From contig CALBNV010000047.1 of assembly GCA_937896895.1 (NCBI GenBank), positions 47,494 through 111,493 on the forward strand: 64,000 nucleotides of DNA. Reading direction: 5' to 3'. A program made the translations under genes and the position numbers. This document shows, one piece after another, positions 49,717 through 57,864 of this stretch (positions are counted from its first letter, which is position 1; every line of letters starts with the position of its first letter). This DNA comes from an uncultured Bacteroidales bacterium (lineage in GTDB: Bacteria > Bacteroidota > Bacteroidia > Bacteroidales > F082). Below the pieces are notes generated by a model that had not been told where the DNA came from, ran no database searches, and saw only the letters and a program-made list of their open reading frames with translations.

Positions 49717-50472
49717 ATGAACAGGTATTTCTTACACCTCGCATATAACGGAAAAGCCTACCACGGCTGGCAAATTCAACCAGGGGCGGAGACGGTTCAG
49801 GAAGTACTCGAAAAATGTATCAGCCTGAAGCTGAAACAGACAGTCAGCGTGACCGGCTGCGGACGCACCGACACCGGCGTCAATGCGAGAAATTTCTACG
49901 CGCATTTTGAATGCGAGCCGATTGATGATTTGCAAAACTTTGTGTATCAGCTGAATGTGTTCCTTCCAGATGACATCGTGGTGTTCGACTGCTGGCAGGT
50001 CTATCATCATTTTCATGCACGTTTTGATGCAACTTCACGGACATACCTTTATTATATTACGCGAAACAAAAACCCGTTTCATAATCATGACTCTTACTAT
50101 GTCTATGGCAGTCTTGATGTCGAGATGATGAATGAAGCGGCAAAAATACTGTTTGAATATACGGATTTTACGAGTTTCTCGAAGCTTCATACCCAGGTTA
50201 AGACGAACAACTGCAAAATCATGGAGGCGCGATGGTACTACGAAGGCGACCTGCTTGTGTTTGAGATCAAGGCCGACCGTTTCCTGCGGAATATGGTGCG
50301 TGCCATAGTCGGGACGATGCTTGAAGTCGGGAAAGGCAAGATGGACCTTGACGGCTTCCGTGCCGTCATCGAACACAAAGACCGCTGCTCCGCGGGGACA
50401 TCAGTGCCCGCCCACGCCTTGTTCCTCGAAAACGTGAGCTACCCGACAGAGCTGTTCAAGGGCGTCGATTGA
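49717..50472 (+). CDS. truA: tRNA pseudouridine(38-40) synthase TruA
   Basis: A 251-residue cytoplasmic enzyme that makes pseudouridine at positions 38-40 of the tRNA anticodon stem. Motifs: HLAYNGKAYHGWQIQPGAETVQE in two pieces, the catalytic Asp in GCGRTDTGVNARNFYAHF, FDATSRTYLYYI, DFTSFSKLHT and FEIKADRFLRNMVRAIVGTMLEVG. The length is normal. It is the third tRNA-modification-related item in the window after tsaC and its tRNAs. Confidence 0.97.
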   Translation: MNRYFLHLAYNGKAYHGWQIQPGAETVQEVLEKCISLKLKQTVSVTGCGRTDTGVNARNFYAHFECEPIDDLQNFVYQLNVFLPDDIVVFDCWQVYHHFHARFDATSRTYLYYITRNKNPFHNHDSYYVYGSLDVEMMNEAAKILFEYTDFTSFSKLHTQVKTNNCKIMEARWYYEGDLLVFEIKADRFLRNMVRAIVGTMLEVGKGKMDLDGFRAVIEHKDRCSAGTSVPAHALFLENVSYPTELFKGVD

Positions 50473-50528
50473 AAAATTTAATTAAAAAAAATTTAATTAA
50501 AAAAGGTGTGCTATATCTGAAAAATATA

Positions 50529-50536
50529 TATCTTTG
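50529..50536 (+). promoter_or_regulatory. Promoter -7 element of pepE
   Basis: TATCTTTG, 17 nt before the ATG at 50554. An AATTTAATTAAAAA direct repeat lies just upstream (50475-50504). Confidence 0.6.
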
Positions 50537-50553
50537 CGCAAATATTTTAAGAA

Positions 50554-51318
50554 ATGAGAAATTTATTACTTATCAGCAATTCCACCAATTTCGGTGAGAC
50601 ATACTTGGCTTGGGCGATGACCCAGCTTGAACAGTTCTTTGAGAAAAACAGACTCGGTGAAAACAGCAAGGTTGTTTTCGTGCCGTTTGCCGGTGTCTTT
50701 ATCGGCGGCAATCCATATCCGGCAAGCTACGATGCTTATACCGCAAAGGTGAAGAAAGTGTTCCACGACAAACTCGGAGTGAACGATTTTGTGTCGGTTC
50801 ATGAGGTGGAAGACAAGATCGCTCTCGTTAAATCAGCCGACTGCATCGTCGTCGGCGGTGGAAACACATTCCATCTCGTAGCGGAGATGCACAAGTACGG
50901 CTTGATGGATGTCATCGCCGAATGCGCTAACAACGGCACTCCATACATCGGCTGGAGCGCGGGCTCAAACGTCGCCTGCCCGACACTGTGCACGACAAAC
51001 GATATGCCGATTGTCCAGCCCGCGAGCTTCAACGCATTGAACCTCATACCATTCCAGATTAACCCTCATTACCTCGACCCGCATCCGGAAATCGACAAGA
51101 TGATCAAACACGGCGGCGAGACACGTCAGGACCGCATCAACGAATATCTCGCGGTGCGTCAGGAGATGAAGGTCGTCGGACTGCGCGAGGCGACGGCGAT
51201 ATGGGTCTGCGGCGACAGATATTTCCTCAAAGGCGGAAAGAAGATGATGATTTTCCAATATGGCAAGGAACCAGTCGAACTCGAACCTAATCAGGAAATC
51301 ACAACGTACGTGCTGTGA
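50554..51318 (+). CDS. pepE: Dipeptidase E (S51 family)
   Basis: A 254-residue cytoplasmic serine peptidase that cuts Asp-X dipeptides. It shows VVGGGNTFHLV, the nucleophile elbow GWSAGSNVACPT (catalytic Ser) and the His region QINPHYLDPHPE. The start LLLISNSTNFGETYL and EATAIWVCGDRYFLKGGKK near the end fit the family. It has its own promoter and no operon partner. It would complete the breakdown of dipeptides produced by dipeptidyl peptidases such as the exported DPP III fusion of this window. Confidence 0.94.
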   Translation: MRNLLLISNSTNFGETYLAWAMTQLEQFFEKNRLGENSKVVFVPFAGVFIGGNPYPASYDAYTAKVKKVFHDKLGVNDFVSVHEVEDKIALVKSADCIVVGGGNTFHLVAEMHKYGLMDVIAECANNGTPYIGWSAGSNVACPTLCTTNDMPIVQPASFNALNLIPFQINPHYLDPHPEIDKMIKHGGETRQDRINEYLAVRQEMKVVGLREATAIWVCGDRYFLKGGKKMMIFQYGKEPVELEPNQEITTYVL

Positions 51319-51369
51319 TGTTGTATGTAAATCTTTAATGTCAGATGTTTATACAATTTTAAAATAATG

Positions 51370-51377
51370 TATTTTTG
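51370..51377 (+). promoter_or_regulatory. Promoter -7 element of the four-gene exported operon
   Basis: TATTTTTG, 17 nt before the ATG at 51395. Confidence 0.6.
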
Positions 51378-51394
51378 CAACAAATTTTAATGAT

Positions 51395-52831
51395 ATGATA
51401 AGAAACTTGTCAAAGATTTTATGCGTGCTTCTGGCGGTGGTCATGTGCCACAACACCTCGGTAGCTCAGAAGAACAATGAAAAGTTGTCAGTCCTCGACC
51501 AACAGTATGAAGTTCAATACATTGGAGTCGGGCAGGATGGAACAAAGGTCTTTAATGTGAAGACGACGGCGAAAGATGCAGAGACCGCCATCGCGATGGC
51601 TAAACGCGATGCAGTGGCCGCCTGTCTGTTTCGCGGGATAACAGCGTCGGAGCAGACAAAGGCAACCCCCGCCATTGTCGGTTATTCCGTCGCGGAAGAG
51701 AATATGGCTTTCTTCGAGGGCTTCCTGGCACTCCCGACCAAGAAGACCCCTGCCGGCCAGTATGTCCGTTATATAAACAGGACCGGCCAGCCGCAGGCGG
51801 TGAAGGAAGGCAAATTATATAAGGTGTCACTTGACGTGCAGGTCCTGTACGATGAACTTCTGAAATATATGCAGGAAAAAGGCTACGCCAAGAAAGTTGA
51901 AAGCACCGTGGCCGGCAAATACCTGAAACCAATCCTGATGGTCGTGCCTTCAGATGTGTATTGCACAAGCATGGGTTATGTCCAGACGTGGACTGATGAA
52001 ACCGGCGAAAAACACACAATCCCGAATTACAACATTTTCAGCAGGGAAGACAGCCGTGACCTCCGTCTCGTGATTGCTTCGCTCAATGATATTTTCAACA
52101 AGAAAGGCTTTGAGGTTCAGAGCCTTGAGTATCTCCTCAAGAGTATGGATAAGGAGAAAGACGAGACATCATTCATCGCCAGCGATTATAACCTTGACGG
52201 CGAAATCGCCGAATCACCAACGGATATGATCAGACGCACGGCCCATGTCGATTACATCGTTGACCTTGATTTCTCGGTGATGGAGAAAGGCGCACAACGC
52301 TATGTCACATTCGACATGCGCGTCGTTGACCAAAGCTCAAACGCCAAGGAGCTTTCCCATGCCCACGGCGACGGGAAACCATCGATGTCGGCGACGGTGA
52401 ATACACTGCTCGAAGAAGCGGTTCTCAACCATATGGACGGATTCTGCCAGAAGCTGTTAGACCATTATGTGGGTATGTCTGAGAACGGCCGCCAGATTAC
52501 AGTGAAAGTGAAGAGAACTGATGCGTCGGAGTACGACTTCAACACTTCGATATTTATGTTTGAAGATGAAGAGACATCACTTGGCGACATCATATATTAC
52601 TGGCTGCAAGACAATACGGTTGACAATAACCCGACTCGTACTTTGTCGCCTAACATCTTGACTTTCAATCAGGTGATGATGCCAATCACAAAGACGGGAC
52701 GTCGAGGCGCGGTCCAACGCATGGACACCAACGAGTTCGGTACAATGCTTCAGAAATACTTGTCAGACAAATTCCAAATCCCGAGCACTGTCTATATGAG
52801 AGGCCCGAGTGAAGTCTGGATTATCCTTTAA
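51395..52831 (+). CDS. Exported protein, DUF6175-like, with N-terminal LPP20-like region
   Basis: A 478-residue protein of unknown function, first of four tandem exported proteins. The signal peptide is MIRNLSKILCVLLAVVMCHN, cleavage near SVAQ. Residues ~40-150 have an Ala-rich helix of the LPP20/FlgT-N type (KDAETAIAMAKRDAVAACLF) followed by strands (YKVSLDVQVLYDELLKYM). The middle (ILMVVPSDVYCTSMGYVQTW, LRLVIASLNDIFNKKGFEV, DYIVDLDFSVMEKG) looks like a CsgG/TolB-N-like alpha/beta domain. The C-terminal third has SIFMFEDEETSLGDIIYYWL and ends TVYMRGPSEVWIIL. I recognise a family limited to Bacteroidota (DUF6175 is my best guess), not an activity. Confidence 0.7.
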   Translation: MIRNLSKILCVLLAVVMCHNTSVAQKNNEKLSVLDQQYEVQYIGVGQDGTKVFNVKTTAKDAETAIAMAKRDAVAACLFRGITASEQTKATPAIVGYSVAEENMAFFEGFLALPTKKTPAGQYVRYINRTGQPQAVKEGKLYKVSLDVQVLYDELLKYMQEKGYAKKVESTVAGKYLKPILMVVPSDVYCTSMGYVQTWTDETGEKHTIPNYNIFSREDSRDLRLVIASLNDIFNKKGFEVQSLEYLLKSMDKEKDETSFIASDYNLDGEIAESPTDMIRRTAHVDYIVDLDFSVMEKGAQRYVTFDMRVVDQSSNAKELSHAHGDGKPSMSATVNTLLEEAVLNHMDGFCQKLLDHYVGMSENGRQITVKVKRTDASEYDFNTSIFMFEDEETSLGDIIYYWLQDNTVDNNPTRTLSPNILTFNQVMMPITKTGRRGAVQRMDTNEFGTMLQKYLSDKFQIPSTVYMRGPSEVWIIL

Positions 52832-52845
52832 TTAAACATAAAAAC

Positions 52846-53394
52846 ATGAGAAAAATTTTAAGAGTATTAGCATTTGCATTTGTGCTGGCCCTGCCGTTGT
52901 TCGCAAATGCTCAAAAAGTGGAGTTCGATAATTTGAAGGTCAATGTCGTGATGCCTGAAAATGAGAATATCAGCGACAATTTGCTGTCTTCGCTGCAAGA
53001 CAGGCTTTACGAAGCCGTGTCGCTTAACGCTCTTGGAAGCATCGACGGAGCAAGCCGTTTTGTGCTGCTCCCGATAGTGAATATCGTGTCGAAAAATGCA
53101 ACGACGTCAATCCCTCCGCAGTTCGTGGTGGAAATAGAGGTGGCGTTGTATTTCGCTGACAATCAGGAGAGGACGATTCTTTCACAGACTGTAATCACGA
53201 AGAAAGGCATGGCAGACACAGAGAGCAAGGCGCTGGCGAAAGCCCTGAAATCAGTGCAGGCGCGTGACAAGAAAATCAAACGCCTTTTCGATGAAGGTAA
53301 GGCAAATCTCGCCAAGTATTTCGCGACACATACAGATGAGGCTGTCATCGATACTGTCGGGGTGAAAGATGTTAATTGGATTCTTGAAAATTAG
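52846..53394 (+). CDS. Exported CsgG/TolB-N-like small protein
   Basis: A 182-residue exported protein (signal MRKILRVLAFAFVLALPLFANAQ), 14 nt after the previous gene. The mature part has the pattern of the small alpha/beta domain found in CsgG, LpoB and FlgO: VVMPENENISDNLLSSLQDRLYEAVSLN, RFVLLPIVNIVSKNA, FVVEIEVALYFADNQERTI and a final helix SVQARDKKIKRLFDEGKANLAKYF. No enzyme motif. It probably assembles with its neighbours in the periplasm or at the outer membrane. The assignment to that fold is by pattern only. Confidence 0.55.
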   Translation: MRKILRVLAFAFVLALPLFANAQKVEFDNLKVNVVMPENENISDNLLSSLQDRLYEAVSLNALGSIDGASRFVLLPIVNIVSKNATTSIPPQFVVEIEVALYFADNQERTILSQTVITKKGMADTESKALAKALKSVQARDKKIKRLFDEGKANLAKYFATHTDEAVIDTVGVKDVNWILEN

Positions 53395-53403
53395 TATAAT
53401 AAA

Positions 53404-54345
53404 ATGTTGAAGATGAAAAAGTTAATTGTAATATTGGCTATCATGCTTCCTTTGGTGGCAACCGCACAAAGGAAGGGTTTCAAGCTCGTTGAGACGGTGC
53501 CGTTGTCGGAGCCGAAATGGGTTGGCGCAAGAGAACATCCAGACTTCATCTATGTGATGGGGCAGGAAGGCGCGACGCTTGCCGAAGCGAAAAATGCCGC
53601 GCTGCAAGGCGTACTCGGCGACATCGCCATGTCGGTCGCAGTGAATGTCAACGGAGACATCACCAACCAATCAGTTATTAATGTGGTAGGCGATAAGGTG
53701 ACATACGAGGAGTCTGTCGTCAATAACATCAAGACTAAGATTGCCAGGATGCCTGCCATCCAAGGTATTGCCGTCCAGAAGGCTGATGTCTTCTACAAAC
53801 GCTTCTACAACAAGAAAACAGGTGAGGAGTACTATGTGCTTTACATGCGCTACCCGTTCAATGAGTTTGAACGCCGTGATTTGATTACGGCTTATAATCA
53901 GATGGAAAAAGAGATTGACGAAAAAATCGCTAAATACATTGAAGACGTTGATAATGTTGAAAGTGTTGAGGATGTCAAGACATCAATTTCCGGACTTATC
54001 AGCCTGAAGAAAGAACTCAGTGAAGACGATCCAAGGATAAATCAGATCAGCACGGTCGTCGGGATGTACAACGACATCTATAACGCCATAATGATGGATG
54101 TCGTGGAAAGCGTGCCCGGCAAGGTCGCCGTCCGTCTCTTGTACAACGACCGTCTTATTGAGACATCACAGAAGCCAAGGGTTTCATCCGACTGTGCCAC
54201 GGACTTTGACATCAGCACTGAAAACGGCTTGTGGTACATCGGTTACGACAGCAGATTCTGTTACCAACAGGACTATCCGACAATAAACGTCGTCTTTAAA
54301 GTCGGTTCGAAAAATCTAACTAAACACATAAGAATACAGTTTTAA
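53404..54345 (+). CDS. Exported LPP20-like protein
   Basis: A 313-residue exported protein, 9 nt after the preceding gene; the start is ATG 53404 or 53413 (MKKLIVILAIMLPLVATAQ). The N-terminal part fits an LPP20-like domain: HPDFIYVMGQEGATLAEAKNAALQG, GDIAMSVAVNVNGDI, then strands with YYVLYMRYPFNEFERRDLI. A coiled-coil spacer (EKEIDEKIAKYIEDVDNVESVEDVKT) follows, and a C-terminal beta domain (GKVAVRLLYNDRLIET, YPTINVVFKVGSKNLTKHIRI). LPP20 domains occur in outer-membrane lipoproteins and in FlgP/FlgT of the flagellar outer-membrane disk. No function can be given. Confidence 0.6.
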   Translation: MLKMKKLIVILAIMLPLVATAQRKGFKLVETVPLSEPKWVGAREHPDFIYVMGQEGATLAEAKNAALQGVLGDIAMSVAVNVNGDITNQSVINVVGDKVTYEESVVNNIKTKIARMPAIQGIAVQKADVFYKRFYNKKTGEEYYVLYMRYPFNEFERRDLITAYNQMEKEIDEKIAKYIEDVDNVESVEDVKTSISGLISLKKELSEDDPRINQISTVVGMYNDIYNAIMMDVVESVPGKVAVRLLYNDRLIETSQKPRVSSDCATDFDISTENGLWYIGYDSRFCYQQDYPTINVVFKVGSKNLTKHIRIQF

Positions 54346-54401
54346 ATTATCATGCGGAAGCCGAAAAGCGTAGAGTAGGCACAATTAAAAAAATCATCAA
54401 A

Positions 54402-54959
54402 ATGAAGAAATTCGGTTTATTGTTATGCGCCGCTATCATTGGAATGACAGTCGTTTCATGCGGTTCATCAAAGAAAGTTGCCGCCAATGACGGCGAGGAA
54501 AAAGCATGTGCACAGTGCATGTCAACAAAGCAGGCTTTGAGAGCTGAAGGCTCGTTCTTGGCTGCATACGAAAATCAAGTTCCGAAGGCAAAACAGGCCG
54601 CTGCCAACAATGCCAGACAGGAACTCGCTCGTATGATGCAGGTCGTGGTCGAAAGTGTCATCGAAGACTACTCGTCAACATACATCGACGGCGATGCACA
54701 GGATTTCCGTCAGAGCCTCAAGGAACTCAGCCGCACTGTTGTCAATCAGACAGTTAAAGGTGCTGTGCCAGCAATTCCGGGCTGGTCGGAGAAGATGAAG
54801 TCAGGCACCATGTACTACGTCTGCCTCGAAGTCAACGCCGATAACCTCGTTGAAGAAATCAATCAGAAAGTCTCTGCCGACTCAAAACTCAGGACAGACT
54901 TCGAGTATGAGAAATTCAAACAGGTCTTCGACAAAGAAATGGACAAACTTGCGGAATAA
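54402..54959 (+). CDS. LPP20-like lipoprotein
   Basis: A 185-residue lipoprotein (lipobox VVSC), last of the four-gene set and 56 nt after the third gene. It has an LPP20-like domain: YENQVPKAKQAAANNARQELARM with the Ala-rich helix, then MQVVVESVIEDYSSTYIDG and the strand SGTMYYVCLEVNADNLVEEIN. A CAQC pair lies near the N-terminus of the mature protein (EEKACAQCMSTKQ), which could bind metal or form a disulfide. Its size and lipid anchor recall FlgP, a ring-forming lipoprotein; whether it forms rings here is unknown. A series of hairpins follows the stop codon. Confidence 0.65.
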   Translation: MKKFGLLLCAAIIGMTVVSCGSSKKVAANDGEEKACAQCMSTKQALRAEGSFLAAYENQVPKAKQAAANNARQELARMMQVVVESVIEDYSSTYIDGDAQDFRQSLKELSRTVVNQTVKGAVPAIPGWSEKMKSGTMYYVCLEVNADNLVEEINQKVSADSKLRTDFEYEKFKQVFDKEMDKLAE

Positions 54960-54967
54960 TCCTTCCA

Positions 54968-55062
54968 AACGCCACTGCTGATTAGCTGGCGTTATTCAGC
55001 TGAATGCTTGTCAGTCACAAGCATAATAACATACGGGATGTCTGAAAATGGCTCCCGTATGT
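54968..55062 (+). terminator. Cluster of four abutting hairpins ending in a terminator
   Basis: Four stems follow each other: AACGCCA/TGGCGTT (54968-54993, with inner GCT/AGC), ATTCAG/CTGAAT (54994-55005), GCTTGT/ACAAGC (55006-55022), and ACATACGGGA/TCCCGTATGT (55029-55062). The last is followed by TGATGTTTTTTTT and is a good terminator. The three others make a structured 3' end or a separate small RNA. Confidence 0.7.
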
Positions 55063-55105
55063 TGATGTTTTTTTTGAGCGGCATAATTTTTGCTTATAAT
55101 TTAAA

Positions 55106-57853
55106 ATGAAATACCAAGGTTTAAACACCAAACAAGTTGAAGAGAGCCGTGCGAAACACGGCCTCAATGTTCTGACTCCTCCGAAAAAAGAGTCACTCTT
55201 TCATCAGTTTATTGAAAAATTTAAAGACCCGATAATCAGGATACTTCTTATCGCTCTCGTCTTGTCGATAGGAGTTTCCATTTATATGTATGCTACAGAC
55301 CAGGAAGGATTGAGCGTTCTTTTTGAGCCGTTGGGAATCCTGGTCGCAATATTGCTCGCGACGTGCATCGGTTTTGCATTTGAGGTGAGCGCAAACAAGA
55401 AATTTGACATCCTTAACCAAGTCAATGATGAGGAGACGGTAAAGGTCATCCGTGAAGGCAATGTGACTTTGGTTGAGCGTCGCGATATAGTCGTCGGAGA
55501 CATAGTGATCGTCGAGACGGGTGATGAGATACCGGCCGACGGCGAGCTGCTTGAGTCGTTCGCCATGCAGGTCAACGAGTCTGACCTCACGGGTGAACCG
55601 ATGGCACGCAAGACCACCGATGAGAATGAGTTTAATCCTGAAGCCACTTACCCGTCGAACTGGGTGATGCGCGGAAGCAAAATCATTGATGGTCACGGCA
55701 TTATGAGAGTGGAGAGGGTGGGGGATTCCACAGAGTGGGGAAAGGTTTACAAAGGCTCCCAAATTGATAACAACATAAAAACTCCGTTGAACATCCAACT
55801 CGACAAGCTCGGACGGCTGATCTCATACGCCAGCTATGCAATAGCCGCAATAATCATTGTATCAAGAATTCTGATATATTTCCTGACCGTCGATTTGATT
55901 TCTGATGGCGTGGAATGGATGTTTTTCGCGAAGTATTTCCTTGATACTCTGATGATTGCCGTTACGCTCATTGTCGTGGCGGTGCCTGAAGGACTTCCGA
56001 TGAGTGTGACTTTGAGCCTCGCCTTAAGCATGAGACGTATGCTCACGACAAATAACCTTGTGCGTAAAATGCACGCCTGCGAGACAATGGGCGCCACAAC
56101 GGTCATCTGCACGGATAAGACAGGCACATTGACCCAAAACCAGATGAGTGTCAATGACATATCATCATACGCAATGCCGAAGAAACAACTCGATGACTCT
56201 GAGATAAGCAACCTCTTCCGCGAAGGAATATCTGTGAACACATCGGCGTTCCTCGATTTCACCGACCCGAAAAAAGCAGCCGTAATAGGCAATCCGACAG
56301 AGGGCGCATTGCTGCTTTGGCTTCATAATCAAGGCGTTGACTTTATGCCATACAGGGAACAAGCACAATTGTTACAGCAAGTGCCGTTCTCAACAAAATA
56401 TAAATTCATGGCAACGGTCGTCAATTCGCCGGTGTTCAACAAACTCATGTTTTACGTGAAAGGCGCACCTGAGATCGTCCTCCAGCATTGCAATAAGATT
56501 GTGACGGAAGATGGCATCGTTGATATTGACGGCTATCGTGCTGAAATAGAAGCGCAACTGTATGCTTATCAGGGCAAGGCGATGAGAACCCTCGCTTTTG
56601 CATACAAACAGGCTGACCCGAACGAACAGTCGTTCGACCCTAAGACAGACAACCTTGTGGCTGAAAATCTTATCTTCATGGGTGTTGTGGCCATCGCCGA
56701 CCCGATTCGTCCCGATGTGGCTGACGCTGTCGCAAGCTGCATGGATGCCGGCATTGACGTGAAAATCGTGACTGGCGACACACCAGGCACGGCTATAGAG
56801 ATAGGACGTCAGCTCGGACTTTGGAAAGACACCGACCAGAAAGACTTCAACCATATCTCGGGCAAAGACTTCGAGGCGTTGTCCGACGAAGAGGCGAAAC
56901 GCCGCATCCCGTTGATAAAGATCATGTCGCGTGCCCGTCCGATGGACAAGGAACGTCTGGTGCGCCTGCAGCAAGTCAACGGCGAGGTGGTGGCGGTCAC
57001 CGGCGACGGGACTAACGACGCGCCGGCGTTGAAAGCCGCACAGGTGGGACTGTCGATGGGTGACGGGACGACGGTGGCGAAAGAGGCATCCGACATCACA
57101 ATCCTCGACAACTCATTCAGAAGCATCGCCCGCGCCGTGATGTGGGGACGCTCGCTGTATCTTAATATCCAGCGTTTTATACTCTTCCAGATGACAATCA
57201 ACGTTGCTGCCTGCCTCGTCGTGATGTTCGGCGCACTGCTCGGGACGGAGATGGTGCTGACAGTCACACAGATGCTGTGGGTCAATCTCGTGATGGACAC
57301 CTTCGCGGCCATGGCACTCGCCTCGCTGCCGCCGTCAGCATTAGTCATGAAAGACAAACCGCGCTCGAAAGACGCTCATATCATGACAAAACCAATGATA
57401 TGGGGGATATTCAGCGTCGGGTTGATATTCGTGTTCGTGATGTTCGGCTTCGTTCAATATTTCAAACATGCCGAAATTGGCAATATCGTTGTTGACTTCT
57501 CTGTCAATGAGTACTTCAGAAACCTGATGAATTTCAACATGCAGTCGGGACTCTCAACTTACGAGTTGACTCTCACGTTCACCATTTTCGTGTTCCTGCA
57601 GTTCTGGAACCTGTTCAATGCCAAGGCATTCCGCACGGGCGCGACAGCTTTCCGCGGACTGTTCTCGAGTTTCTCCGGATTCCATATCTCATTGATTGCC
57701 ATACTTCTCGGACAATTCCTGATTGTGACTTTCGGCGGAGAGATGTTCAGCGTGGAACCGCTCGGATGGAGAGACTGGCTCGTGTGCTTTGTCGGGACAA
57801 GCCCTGTGCTGATTGTCGGTGAAATAATAAGACTTTTTGTCAAAGATAAATAA
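55106..57853 (+). CDS. Calcium-transporting P-type ATPase (PMCA/P2B type)
   Basis: A 915-residue inner-membrane pump. The order is complete: N-terminal actuator region, first helix pair, actuator loop with ESDLTGEPMARK, TM4 with VPEGLPMSVTLSLALSMRRM (ion-binding PEGLP), phosphorylation site CTDKTGTLTQNQMSV, nucleotide domain KGAPEIVLQHCN, hinge TGDGTNDAPALKAAQVGLSMG and six C-terminal helices with MLWVNLVMDTFAAMALAS. PEGLP and the helix M6 residues NxxMD are those of Ca2+ pumps. The function is export of Ca2+ (possibly Mn2+). It is followed by the prolyl oligopeptidase gene at 11 nt spacing. Confidence 0.95.
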   Translation: MKYQGLNTKQVEESRAKHGLNVLTPPKKESLFHQFIEKFKDPIIRILLIALVLSIGVSIYMYATDQEGLSVLFEPLGILVAILLATCIGFAFEVSANKKFDILNQVNDEETVKVIREGNVTLVERRDIVVGDIVIVETGDEIPADGELLESFAMQVNESDLTGEPMARKTTDENEFNPEATYPSNWVMRGSKIIDGHGIMRVERVGDSTEWGKVYKGSQIDNNIKTPLNIQLDKLGRLISYASYAIAAIIIVSRILIYFLTVDLISDGVEWMFFAKYFLDTLMIAVTLIVVAVPEGLPMSVTLSLALSMRRMLTTNNLVRKMHACETMGATTVICTDKTGTLTQNQMSVNDISSYAMPKKQLDDSEISNLFREGISVNTSAFLDFTDPKKAAVIGNPTEGALLLWLHNQGVDFMPYREQAQLLQQVPFSTKYKFMATVVNSPVFNKLMFYVKGAPEIVLQHCNKIVTEDGIVDIDGYRAEIEAQLYAYQGKAMRTLAFAYKQADPNEQSFDPKTDNLVAENLIFMGVVAIADPIRPDVADAVASCMDAGIDVKIVTGDTPGTAIEIGRQLGLWKDTDQKDFNHISGKDFEALSDEEAKRRIPLIKIMSRARPMDKERLVRLQQVNGEVVAVTGDGTNDAPALKAAQVGLSMGDGTTVAKEASDITILDNSFRSIARAVMWGRSLYLNIQRFILFQMTINVAACLVVMFGALLGTEMVLTVTQMLWVNLVMDTFAAMALASLPPSALVMKDKPRSKDAHIMTKPMIWGIFSVGLIFVFVMFGFVQYFKHAEIGNIVVDFSVNEYFRNLMNFNMQSGLSTYELTLTFTIFVFLQFWNLFNAKAFRTGATAFRGLFSSFSGFHISLIAILLGQFLIVTFGGEMFSVEPLGWRDWLVCFVGTSPVLIVGEIIRLFVKDK

Positions 57854-57864
57854 CAGATTATCAG

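Noticed and set aside
50474..50504. Twice repeated AATTTAATTAAAAA block before pepE considered as a regulatory element
   Set aside because: It is simple AT-rich sequence upstream of the promoter; nothing distinguishes it from ordinary intergenic DNA.
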